Source: Egicoccus halophilus (lineage in GTDB: Bacteria; Actinomycetota; Nitriliruptoria; Nitriliruptorales; Nitriliruptoraceae). From it: a stretch of DNA of 64,000 bases. The notes under the pieces are model-generated. The model had not been told where the DNA came from, searched no databases, and saw nothing but the letters and a program-made list of their open reading frames with translations. Positions 16,872 to 24,601 of this stretch are shown one piece after another (positions within the stretch are counted from its first letter, which is position 1; each line of letters begins with the position of its first letter). Location: positions 1,116,001-1,180,000 of the forward strand of contig NZ_CP036250.1 of the NCBI RefSeq assembly GCF_004300825.1, in the 5' to 3' direction. The translations under genes were made by a program, and so were the position numbers.

Positions 16872-19800
16872 ATGCCGATGCACGACGAGGGACAGTTCCA
16901 GCGCGACATCGCTGTCGAGATGGTCGCGGGCTCAGGTTGGCAGCAGCGTCCAGCGGCCGAAGTCGACCGGGCGACGCGGCTGCTGGTCGACGACCTGGTC
17001 GGCTATCTCGAGGCGACGCAGCCGGCGGCGGTCGAGAAGTTCGCGTCGGTCGCCGGCGCTGGCTGGCAGCAGCAGTTGGCGGACATCGTCGCCAAGGACC
17101 TCGACAAGGAACCTGGTCGGGCGCTCGGGCTGCTGCGTGGCGGGAAGAAGGTCCGGGGCGGGGCGCGGTTCTCGTTCTGTCAGTTCAAGCCCGCCAACGA
17201 TCTCAACGCCGACCTGGTCGCCGCCTACGAAGCGAACCGGCTGACGGTCGTGTTGGAGGCACCGGTCCGCAAGCCCGACGGCACCTGGGGCGAGGTCGAC
17301 CTGGCGCTGTACGTCAACGGGATCCCGGTCGCGGACGCGGAGTTGAAGAACTCGCTGACGGGCCAGTTGGTGAAGCAGGCGGTGCGCCAGTACCGCCACG
17401 ACCGTGACCCGTCCGACACGCTGCTGGGGTTCCGGTCGGTGGTGCACTTTGCGGTCGACACCGACGCGGTGATGATGGCCACCCGCCTGACGGGGCCGAC
17501 GACGAGGTTTCTGCCGTTCAACCGCGGCTCGTCGCCCGATGGGGCCGGCGGCGCGGGGAACTACGACCCGGGCGACGGGTCGCACAAGACGTCCTATCTG
17601 TGGCGGCAGGTGTGGCAGCGGGACAACTGGCTCGATCTGCTGCACCGGTTCGTGCACGTCACCCCGGCCGATCCGGCCGACCCGGGCTCGACGACACGGA
17701 TGATCTTCCCGCGGTTTCATCAGTGGGACGCGGTCCGCAAGCTCGAAGCGCACGCCCGCACCCACGGAGCTGGCCAGTCCTACCTCGTCGTCCATTCGGC
17801 CGGATCGGGCAAGTCGAACACCATCGGCTGGCTCGCTCACCGGCTGACCGGGTTGACCGACCCGGCCGGGACGGACCGGGTCTTCGACAAGGTCATCGTG
17901 ATCACCGACCGGCGGGTGCTCGACGCGCAACTCTCGGCCACGGTGGCGCAGTTCGAGCACGCGTCGGCTGCTGGGAAGGTCGTGTCGGTCGACTCGTCGC
18001 GTGAGCTGGCGGATGCGCTGTCGCGTCCGTCGACCCGGATCGTGGTTTCCACGTTGCAGAAGTTTCCGTTCGCTGCGCAGCTCGAAGCGATCCGCGACGC
18101 CGGCGGGGGCCGGTACGCGGTGCTGATCGACGAGGCGCACTCGTCGCAGTCGGGGGAGTCGGCCAAGCAGCTCAAAGAGGTCTTGCGGCCGGCGGACCTC
18201 GGCGCGGGTGAGGAGGTCGCGCTCGCGGCGGAGGAGTGGGCGGTCTACGACGACGCGGACCCGGTCGCTGAGGCGGTGGCGGCGTCGGCCAAGGCGCGGG
18301 GGCGGCCGGACAACGTGTCGATGTTCGCGTTCACGGCCACTCCGAAGGGTAAGACGCTCGAGCTGTTCGGAACCCGACATCCGGACGGCAAGCTGCGACC
18401 GTTCCACCTGTACTCGATGCGGCAGGCCATCGAGGAGGGATTCATCCTCGACACGTTGCGCAACTACACCACCTACGCGACGTTCTGGAAGGTCACCACC
18501 GAGTCGGGCGCCGAGGTCGAGAAGTCCAAGGCCTCCTCGGCGGTCACCAAGTACGCGGTTCTGCACCCGGCGATGATTGCCGAGAAGGCCCAGGTCATCG
18601 TCGAGCACTACCGGCAGCACGTCCGTCACCGCATCGGCGGGCAAGCCAAGGCGATGGTGGTCACACGCAGCCGGCTCGCTGCGGTCCGCTACAAGCAAGC
18701 CCTCGACCGCTACATCGCCGAGCAGGGCTACGACCTTGGCGTCGTGGTTGCCTTCTCCGGCAAGGTCCAAGACCCCGACGCGCCGGAGGTCGAGCACACC
18801 GAAGCGTCCATGAACGGCTTCGGTGAGACTCGGACCGTCCGCCGCTTCGACGGCGATGACATGCACCTGATGGTCGTGGCCGAGAAGTACCAGACTGGGT
18901 TCGACCAGCCGAAGCTGCACACGATGTACGTCGACAAGAAGCTCGACGGCGTCGCCGCGGTGCAGACGCTCGGCCGGCTCAACCGCTCCCGCGATGGCAA
19001 AGACGACACCTTCGTCCTCGACTTCGTCAACGACCGCGACGACATCGCCGCCGCGTTCGAGCCGTTCTACGACGGCCCCGTCGGCGTCCCCACCGACGAC
19101 CAGACGCTGTATGAGGTGTGGCAGCGGCTCGAGGACCACCACGTGCTCGACGAGGCCGACCTCGACACGTTCGCGCAAGCCTGGTTCACCTCCACCCCTG
19201 ACGACCGCACCGCCCACCCGCTGCTGCACGCCGCGCTCGCCCCAGCCGAAGGCCGGTTCGAGGCACTCGACGAGGAACAGCAGGAGACCTTCCGGACCGC
19301 GCTGGCGCAGTTCACCCGCATGTACGCCTTCCTGGCTCAGGTCCTGCCTTACGCCGACGAGGAGTTCGAGAAGGCCTACCCCTACGCCAAAATGCTGCTC
19401 CGGCGCATCGGCGCCCGCGCCGGCACTGCGCTGGACCTGTCCGACGAGCTCGAGCTCACCCACCTCAAGCTCGCCGAGCGCGGCACCGAGGACATCCACC
19501 TCGAGGGCGGCGAACACGACCAGACTGCCTTCACCGGCACCGGCCAAGGCAGCCTCACCGACGACGAGGTGGCCCTGCTGTCCGAGGTCGTCGACGCGAT
19601 CAACGACCGGTTCGGCGCTGAGGTCACCGACGACGACAAGATCTTCTACCAAGCTGTCGGCGAACGGATGTCGGCCAACCCGGAGCTGCAGCAGCAGGCC
19701 GCCGTCAACGACGAGCAGACCTTCCAGTACGCGTTCAACGACGCGTTCATGGAAGCCGTCATCGACGCCATGGAGCACAACACCGACCTCGGCAAACGCC

Positions 19801-19922
19801 TTCTCGACGACCCCGCCTACGCCAACATCGTCAAGACCTGGATGCTGCGCTACGTCCACCGCCGTGCCGCCGAACGTCACGACACCCCCGAACTCGACCT
19901 TGAGACTCCTCATGGACGTTGA
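16872..19922 (+). CDS. hsdR: type I restriction-modification system endonuclease/translocase subunit
   Basis: 1016 residues from ATG 16872 with a GAAGG site. The N-terminal PD-(D/E)XK nuclease region has EVDLALYVNGIPVADAELKN, then the SF2 motor: Walker A AGSGKS near residue 310, DEAH box LIDEAHSSQSGE near 418 and motif III FAFTATP. The second RecA lobe includes YQTGFDQPKLHTMYVDKKL and QTLGRLNRS. A C-terminal helical region binds the methylase. It cleaves unmodified DNA after ATP-driven translocation. The last 11 bp overlap the next gene. Confidence 0.96.
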   Translation: MPMHDEGQFQRDIAVEMVAGSGWQQRPAAEVDRATRLLVDDLVGYLEATQPAAVEKFASVAGAGWQQQLADIVAKDLDKEPGRALGLLRGGKKVRGGARFSFCQFKPANDLNADLVAAYEANRLTVVLEAPVRKPDGTWGEVDLALYVNGIPVADAELKNSLTGQLVKQAVRQYRHDRDPSDTLLGFRSVVHFAVDTDAVMMATRLTGPTTRFLPFNRGSSPDGAGGAGNYDPGDGSHKTSYLWRQVWQRDNWLDLLHRFVHVTPADPADPGSTTRMIFPRFHQWDAVRKLEAHARTHGAGQSYLVVHSAGSGKSNTIGWLAHRLTGLTDPAGTDRVFDKVIVITDRRVLDAQLSATVAQFEHASAAGKVVSVDSSRELADALSRPSTRIVVSTLQKFPFAAQLEAIRDAGGGRYAVLIDEAHSSQSGESAKQLKEVLRPADLGAGEEVALAAEEWAVYDDADPVAEAVAASAKARGRPDNVSMFAFTATPKGKTLELFGTRHPDGKLRPFHLYSMRQAIEEGFILDTLRNYTTYATFWKVTTESGAEVEKSKASSAVTKYAVLHPAMIAEKAQVIVEHYRQHVRHRIGGQAKAMVVTRSRLAAVRYKQALDRYIAEQGYDLGVVVAFSGKVQDPDAPEVEHTEASMNGFGETRTVRRFDGDDMHLMVVAEKYQTGFDQPKLHTMYVDKKLDGVAAVQTLGRLNRSRDGKDDTFVLDFVNDRDDIAAAFEPFYDGPVGVPTDDQTLYEVWQRLEDHHVLDEADLDTFAQAWFTSTPDDRTAHPLLHAALAPAEGRFEALDEEQQETFRTALAQFTRMYAFLAQVLPYADEEFEKAYPYAKMLLRRIGARAGTALDLSDELELTHLKLAERGTEDIHLEGGEHDQTAFTGTGQGSLTDDEVALLSEVVDAINDRFGAEVTDDDKIFYQAVGERMSANPELQQQAAVNDEQTFQYAFNDAFMEAVIDAMEHNTDLGKRLLDDPAYANIVKTWMLRYVHRRAAERHDTPELDLETPHGR

Positions 19923-20613
19923 CGACACCACCCGCGCTGCTCTCGCCGACGCGTTCGAGTCGTTCTGCCCGGCTCCCGACGGGTTGCAGATCCCCGACGG
20001 CTACCGCGACTCCGGGCTCGCCGTCGTCGACGCGGTCTTCTCGATCCAAGCCCGCTACGAAGGCGTCACCCGCGTTGTGTCCAGCTACGCCGAGTGGGCC
20101 GACCTGACAGAAATCGCGCCTCTTCCCGTCGAGCGAGACGCACCTGACCATCACGACGTGTCGATGTTGGCGAACCGTCTCTCCGCGGTGAGCGGCGAAG
20201 CGGCCGCGAACGACGTGTTCGACAACCGCTCCGGGACTCACCGTCTCAAGGCGGAACTCGTGATCGACGCGGCGCAGGCACTCGTCGCCGCAGGCGTACG
20301 GCGACGCCAGGATGTCGCGCTGACCCCGAACGACGAAACCTACGAGACCCAGAAGCTCGCATGGACCAGTGTCGATGGCCTCGGCCCCGTGACCTTCGAG
20401 TACTTCCGGATGCTGTGCGGCGCCGAGTCCAGCAAGCCAGACGTCATGGTCATCGCCTGGCTCCACGAGGTTCTCGGACAAGACTTCGGCTGGCGTGACG
20501 CGCTTGACCTGATGAGCGCGCTCCGCGACGAGCTCACACGCCGCTGGGGGGTCGACGTGTCCCTGCGCGCCGTCGATCACACCGTCTGGCGCCACCAGTC
20601 CGGACGCGCGTGA
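19912..20613 (+). CDS. helix-hairpin-helix-like protein of the restriction operon
   Basis: 233 residues from ATG 19912, overlapping hsdR by 11 bp. The first half is a helical domain (DDTTRAALADAFESF). A signature GLGPVTFEYFRMLCG followed by KPDVMVIAWL resembles the HhH element of the endonuclease III/DNA-glycosylase superfamily, where GxGxxT contacts the DNA backbone. No catalytic Lys/Asp pair is clear. I infer DNA binding rather than a glycosylase. It is followed by a gene starting at its own stop codon. Confidence 0.65.
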   Translation: MDVDDTTRAALADAFESFCPAPDGLQIPDGYRDSGLAVVDAVFSIQARYEGVTRVVSSYAEWADLTEIAPLPVERDAPDHHDVSMLANRLSAVSGEAAANDVFDNRSGTHRLKAELVIDAAQALVAAGVRRRQDVALTPNDETYETQKLAWTSVDGLGPVTFEYFRMLCGAESSKPDVMVIAWLHEVLGQDFGWRDALDLMSALRDELTRRWGVDVSLRAVDHTVWRHQSGRA

Positions 20614-21017
20614 TGTCCCGCCCATCTGCACCGGGGCCGGTGGAACGCGCCCTTCGCGACCACCTCGCAGCCGGCACGCAGCTCCAAACGCCGACCGGCG
20701 CCATCTTCACTCTTGCAACACTCGATGAGCGCGGCATCGTGCTGCTGCTCGGTCAAGGACAGTCGCACACCCGCCTGCCCTGGGAGGCGCTCGAGGAGAT
20801 CCCCGGGGTCTTCGACGGTCGCGGCTGGCTGCTCACGACGGGGACCTTCGACACCGAGTCCGAGAAGGGCTCCCTCAGCGCCCACCTGAAGCGCTACGTG
20901 AAGCGTGAGACCGCGAACTGGGTTGCTGTCGTCCTCGAGGAGGCAGGTGTGCTCGAGCTCGACCGGAGCCGACCCGTCCGGGCCCGGTTGCGCGACGACT
21001 TCGTCACCGGACCGTAA
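20613..21017 (+). CDS. unknown last gene of the restriction operon
   Basis: 134 residues from ATG 20613, sharing one base with the preceding TGA (TGATG). Short beta-strand-like segments (GAIFTLATLDERGIVLLLG, then TRLPWEALEEI) resemble a small SH3/barrel-like domain. A helical LKRYVKRETANWVAVVLEEA and a terminal beta piece follow. Similar small domains accompany nuclease-associated genes, but I cannot name a family. The tight overlap makes it part of the operon. Confidence 0.6.
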   Translation: MSRPSAPGPVERALRDHLAAGTQLQTPTGAIFTLATLDERGIVLLLGQGQSHTRLPWEALEEIPGVFDGRGWLLTTGTFDTESEKGSLSAHLKRYVKRETANWVAVVLEEAGVLELDRSRPVRARLRDDFVTGP

Positions 21018-21120
21018 ATCTGCAGTGCGGCCCGAGCCGTCGACCCGAGCGCCGGCGGGTCACGTCACAGCCCGCAGCGACACTGCGCCACGACAGGGCG
21101 GTGCGGGAGGGACCGGGTCG

Positions 21121-21489
21121 ATGAACGAAGAAGCGAGCGAGGCGCCAACCCTCGAGGAGGCGGTGCAGCGCATCGCGATCTACGCCGAGCGCATGACGCA
21201 GCACCACGAGCGGCAGGGGTTCGGTGAGGCCCGCAGCTGGCGCGTGGTCGTCCACGAAGCGCGACGAGCCCTCGGACTGGACCCGGTCCTCACCGCGCCG
21301 GCGGGCGAGCCACTCGAGCGCCGGCCCGACAACGACGAGCTCGAGCGGCTCATCCGTCGCAGCCGGCTCGTACGCCAGGGCAGCACCGACCTCGCGCTCG
21401 ACCCGCTCGACGCACACGGGCTCCTCGGGCAGCTCGCTGCCGAGCTGTTGCTGTGGCGCCACAGTCACCCGACCGACCTGCCCGGTTGA
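21121..21489 (+). CDS. small helical hypothetical protein
   Basis: 122 residues from ATG 21121 (MNEEASEAPTLEEAVQRIAI), with GGGAGG about 13 nt upstream. The protein is almost wholly helical and highly charged, with no membrane segment. It is 103 bp downstream of the restriction operon, possibly in the same transcript. Function unknown. Confidence 0.5.
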   Translation: MNEEASEAPTLEEAVQRIAIYAERMTQHHERQGFGEARSWRVVVHEARRALGLDPVLTAPAGEPLERRPDNDELERLIRRSRLVRQGSTDLALDPLDAHGLLGQLAAELLLWRHSHPTDLPG

Positions 21490-21622
21490 CGTAAGGCTGG
21501 ATTATCGGGGCGCACCCTCCACACTCGCTGGGGCGCCGCACAACCTGACCCTCCGCACCGACAGGCGGGCCGGATCCTTTCCATGCCAGCCGATCGTCGA
21601 TGCGCCGAGAGGAGACGACGCC

Positions 21623-21874
21623 GTGAACCACCTCTTCACCATGAGCAAGCTCACCGACGGACAGGTCGCGGCGCTCTACGCCCTCGCCGAGAAGTGCAAG
21701 GTCGGCATTGTGCTGTGGCAGGACACTCCCTCGCCTGTTCGAGCCCCGTCCACCTGGGGCGGCCAACGGCGGCGTCTTGCGCATCGTCCGGTTCTTCTGG
21801 CACCTCCGGGCGATGCGGTAGCGTCGCTGCGCTTACCCGACGATCGCAGGCTACAAGCCTTCAGTTGCGGATGA
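21623..21874 (+). CDS. short hypothetical or decayed reading frame
   Basis: 83 codons from GTG 21623, after a convincing AGAGGAGACGAC site. The first ~35 residues (MNHLFTMSKLTDGQVAALYA continuing LAEKCKVGIVLWQDT) look protein-like, and the rest looks like random GC-rich translation. A frameshifted remnant is likely. It overlaps the 3' end of the opposing toxin-like gene. Confidence 0.3.
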   Translation: MNHLFTMSKLTDGQVAALYALAEKCKVGIVLWQDTPSPVRAPSTWGGQRRRLAHRPVLLAPPGDAVASLRLPDDRRLQAFSCG

Positions 21875-22369
21875 GCCGGCATCATTCTGGAAGAGACCTC
21901 CGTCGGCTGCAGGTCGTTGCCTTCGCATCTCGCGACGCCGCCTCTTGCCCCGCTCCAAGGCCCGGCGACGAGCGACCTCCAACGGGATGGCTTCGCAGCT
22001 GGTCTTCCTCGCCACGATGCACACAGGTCCGTCGGCGTCATCAAGCAGATGTTGCCACGCGTTGATCTGGCTGAAGCAGAGGACCACCATCGCCTCGCGC
22101 CTGAGGTCCTTGTCCCGTGGGTCCAGCCAGACGACCGGTGCGGACTCATCTGCGCAGAGCACCAGCATGTCGTGGTTCTGGGTGACGATCACCTGATTGG
22201 TGGCCTGAGCCTGACGCAGAACCGTCTCGTCGTCGGAGCCACGGACAGGTTGACCCTCGGCTCCCACGTGCGAGACGCGCAGCTTCAGTGCCGCGAGCGC
22301 CTTGGCGACCAGGGGGCTGGCCTGCTCGTCGAAGAGCAGGCGGGTTCTGTTCCGGGGTGTGGGGGCCAG
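21851..22369 (-). CDS. PIN-like (DUF5615) toxin
   Basis: The conserved start of the domain, LLFDEQASPLVAKALAALKL, is followed by VSHVGAEGQPVRGSDDETVL and VIVTQNHDMLVL. This is the pattern of DUF5615 PIN-like proteins of VapC45 type, with acidic residues at the metal site (FDE, DDE, QNHD). No ATG, GTG or TTG lies in frame between the stop of the upstream antitoxin-like gene and the domain start. The start is therefore uncertain; CTG 22369 is the coordinate given. It could be translated by coupling. The basic C-terminal tail (RRRALERGKRRRREMRRQRP) is unusually long. Predicted RNase. Confidence 0.7.
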   Translation of the reverse strand: MAPTPRNRTRLLFDEQASPLVAKALAALKLRVSHVGAEGQPVRGSDDETVLRQAQATNQVIVTQNHDMLVLCADESAPVVWLDPRDKDLRREAMVVLCFSQINAWQHLLDDADGPVCIVARKTSCEAIPLEVARRRALERGKRRRREMRRQRPAADGGLFQNDAGSSATEGL

Positions 22370-22386
22370 TCCGGCAACCGATCGAC

Positions 22387-23025
22387 TCAGGCAGCAGCCA
22401 GTTGGTGCTCGTAGGCAGCTGCCGTCAGGACAGTTGCGACGTCCAGTTCGTAGTTGTCGGCTACGTCTTCCGGCGACTCACCCAACGCCACCGCTCGCGC
22501 CAGGACTTCGGTCGGCACCCGCGTGCCGTCGATGCAGGCGGAACCAGCCTGTACTCGCGGGTTCAGCCAGACACCCTTGCGAGGGCGCCAGATGGCCGCG
22601 AAGTGGTCGTCGCCGTACTCGACCTGCTTGAGGGCCGGAAGGACGACTTCAGGGAACGCTCGCTGCCCACCCCGACCCACGTCGACCCACTCGCCGCGAA
22701 GGCGCGCGAAGAATGCCCGTCCCATGGTTGCGATGTTGTCGCGCAGTTCCTCGCGCGCCAAGGGGCGATCGGTCCCCAGCTCCGCTGAGAGCGTGGCTAC
22801 ACCGTCGGCCAACTGTTCATTGCTCACCTGTCGCTCGACGAGCTTGGCGACGACGAGCAGGCTGATGAGGTCGTGGAACGTGAACAGGGGGTCGAGCGCG
22901 GGTGGAACGATCGCCGCGCGGGAACGTGTCGGCGTTGACCACCTCACGACCCGATCTGGATCAACGCCGAGCAGGTGTGCGACCTCGACGAGGTCGTACA
23001 TGCCACGGTTCAGGTACTTCCCCAT
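22387..23025 (-). CDS. DUF433 antitoxin with N-terminal HTH
   Basis: 212 residues from ATG 23025 (MGKYLNRGMYDLVEVAHLLG), with GGAG five nt upstream. The N-terminal MerR-like HTH (YDLVEVAHLLGVDPDRVVRW) is followed by a helical middle region. The C-terminal DUF433 domain carries GSACIDGTRVPTEVLARAV and ESPEDVADNYELDVATVLTA. DUF433 proteins pair with DUF5615 toxins (VapB45/VapC45), and here the toxin-like gene follows directly. It probably neutralises the toxin and represses the operon. Confidence 0.78.
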   Translation of the reverse strand: MGKYLNRGMYDLVEVAHLLGVDPDRVVRWSTPTRSRAAIVPPALDPLFTFHDLISLLVVAKLVERQVSNEQLADGVATLSAELGTDRPLAREELRDNIATMGRAFFARLRGEWVDVGRGGQRAFPEVVLPALKQVEYGDDHFAAIWRPRKGVWLNPRVQAGSACIDGTRVPTEVLARAVALGESPEDVADNYELDVATVLTAAAYEHQLAAA

Positions 23026-23136
23026 GAACTCCACCCTACGGCAGCCGCAAGGAGTCGGCGCACCATACGGTCACGAGTGACACGCAGGCTGCTGATCGAT
23101 TCGAGAAGGCTAACCGGGCGACCGGCGGGGGCGCGC

Positions 23137-23973
23137 ATGAGTGATCAGTTCCCGTTCGGCGCTTCGTCAACCAGACGCATCAGCCGACTGCCGAAGCAGG
23201 CACCAGCGGCGGTCGCCGTAGTCGGCGTCTACCCGAGCGCGCTGCACGTGCGGTGGGACCTACCGTCATGGGCCACCGAGTCGCACGGTCTGCCAGTTCG
23301 CGTTGGTGCACTCGCAGTCGATGTCGAACCCACTGTGTTCTGGGACGGGGTGAACCCCGACCCGGTGCCCCTCGTTGCGGACTGGCAACAAAGGGTCGGC
23401 TTTGTGCCCGGGGACGAACCGGGGCAGCACGGGCACGTTCGCGAGACGATGAACGGCACTTCGGGACGCTCCGTCGTCGACAGAGTCCTCGGTCCCCTGG
23501 GCGTCGACTCGCAACGAACGATGTTCACCGACCTCATACCCCGCTTCTTTGTGAAGTCAGGTACCGGCGGCCGCGCCGAGCAAGCCGACCGCATCCGCGA
23601 CGTGTACGAGCCGTTCGCCGTGTTGGCCGGCCTCCCCCCGGCGAACCTGCCGGCTCGCCCGACACCGCGCCAACTCGTCTCGACGGTGGTATCCGAGGAG
23701 CGAGGCCGACTGCGGGCTGAGTTGACTGCGACCGACGCGGCGACGGTCGTGTCGCTGGGCAGGGAGGCACAAGCCGCCCTGCGCCAGATCGTCGATGGTG
23801 CCGACGGGGTCCCGGCGCGCGGCCTTCGCCTCGAGGGCTACGGCCAGCCCGGCACCTTGCGCGTCGGTGAGTACCGCGCACGGTGGTACGCGCTCACCCA
23901 CCCGGGCAACCGCTCTGCCGAGTGGCGACGGGTCCACAGCGACTGGGAGCACGCGGTGCGGCCGGTCGGGTGA
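23137..23973 (+). CDS. uracil-DNA-glycosylase-superfamily-like protein
   Basis: 278 residues from ATG 23137. The pattern is VAVVGVYPSALHVRW near residue 25 (a position like UDG motif 1), then VVSLGREAQAALRQI and ARWYALTHPGNRSAEWRRVH near the C-terminus. The second and third segments resemble the ALGR and HPS motifs of UDG-like proteins. The usual GEAPG loop is replaced by GVYPSA, so glycosylase activity is not assured. It is divergent from the toxin-antitoxin pair and is the last island gene before the right repeat. It could be a base-excision or defence nuclease-like factor. Confidence 0.5.
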   Translation: MSDQFPFGASSTRRISRLPKQAPAAVAVVGVYPSALHVRWDLPSWATESHGLPVRVGALAVDVEPTVFWDGVNPDPVPLVADWQQRVGFVPGDEPGQHGHVRETMNGTSGRSVVDRVLGPLGVDSQRTMFTDLIPRFFVKSGTGGRAEQADRIRDVYEPFAVLAGLPPANLPARPTPRQLVSTVVSEERGRLRAELTATDAATVVSLGREAQAALRQIVDGADGVPARGLRLEGYGQPGTLRVGEYRARWYALTHPGNRSAEWRRVHSDWEHAVRPVG

Positions 23974-24100
23974 CTGCAACTGTTCGTTGAAAGGCCGTGT
24001 GATGAATGCGGGGTTCGGCGTGTGGAGGCCCCCCGGCACCACCTCGGAGACACCTGCCCTGTGATCCCGTAGCCATGGCTGCGGGCTTTCACCGAACACC

Positions 24101-24341
24101 CCACCGCGAGACGTTCGACGGAGGGTGCACCTCCCCGGACGCCTCCCAAGCTCGTGTGATGAACGCGCCTCCGGATCGGCCACCAAGGGCCGCGCCGAGG
24201 GGACGGGCGACCGACCGCCGCTCCACCAAGGGAGCGACGGAACCGGGTCCTGTCCACGCCTCCATCGCACGGAACCAGGGCGCGATCGACGCCTGCAGAG
24301 ACGAGACCCCGCCGAGTATTCGGCGGGGTCTCCGTCGTGTC
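24101..24341 (+). repeat. boundary direct repeat, right copy (structured element 2)
   Basis: 240 of 241 bases identical to 2044-2284 (mismatch at 24333). It marks the right edge of the island. It lies 127 bp after the glycosylase-like gene and 260 bp before the SLH gene. The rest of 23974-24601 shows no gene I can support. A short frame ending at 24439 with a protein-like tail (LLNQPHVDIGAIEVDSCVDG) could be the remnant of a gene cut by the rearrangement. Confidence 0.9.
24303..24332 (+). terminator. intrinsic-type hairpin of the right repeat
   Basis: Same 13-bp stem and GTAT loop as at 2246-2275, upstream of the SLH gene. Confidence 0.65.
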
Positions 24342-24601
24342 GAGGTGCGGTCCCAGACCGCGCGGCCGCGTTGCTGAACCAGCCGCACGTCGACATCGGG
24401 GCCATCGAGGTCGACTCGTGCGTCGACGGTCTCCGCTGACCGATCGTCTGCGTCCTGGAGGCCGGCCGACGACCTCGGAGCGCGTCCCGCGCGCAGGTCA
24501 GCGGCCGGGGGTCGGACCGGCGGATACCGGGCGGTCCGCCGCTTAGGGTCCGCGGCGCATCGACCGCACCGGCGGCCGAGCGATCAACGGGGGAACGCCG
24601 C

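Larger units (their letters stand above)
2044..24341. mobile_element. 22-kb genomic island inserted at the 3' end of ssrA
   Basis: Two direct repeats of 241 bp (2044-2284 and 24101-24341, single mismatch at 2276/24333) enclose the segment. The left repeat begins within the last bases of ssrA, a well-known integration target. Cargo is typical accessory DNA: two insertion sequences, a recombinase/transposase module, a type I restriction-modification operon, a toxin-antitoxin pair and several unknown genes. A repeat of 241 bp is far longer than a usual att core, so the island may have arrived by homologous recombination, or the flanking repeat may have been carried by the element. No integrase lies next to either repeat; the nearest recombinase-like gene is at 8842-9813. 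I see no ssrA 3' fragment at the right end beyond the shared CCACC. Confidence 0.75.

Noticed and set aside
16932-19931. 999-codon open frame antisense to hsdR
   Set aside because: GC-rich third positions keep the opposite frame open. The translation is Val/Leu/Arg-rich without motifs, while the plus strand has full HsdR motifs.
24030-24100. ssrA or tRNA 3' fragment left of the right repeat
   Set aside because: No T-arm or acceptor pairing like the ssrA end; only CCACC is shared.
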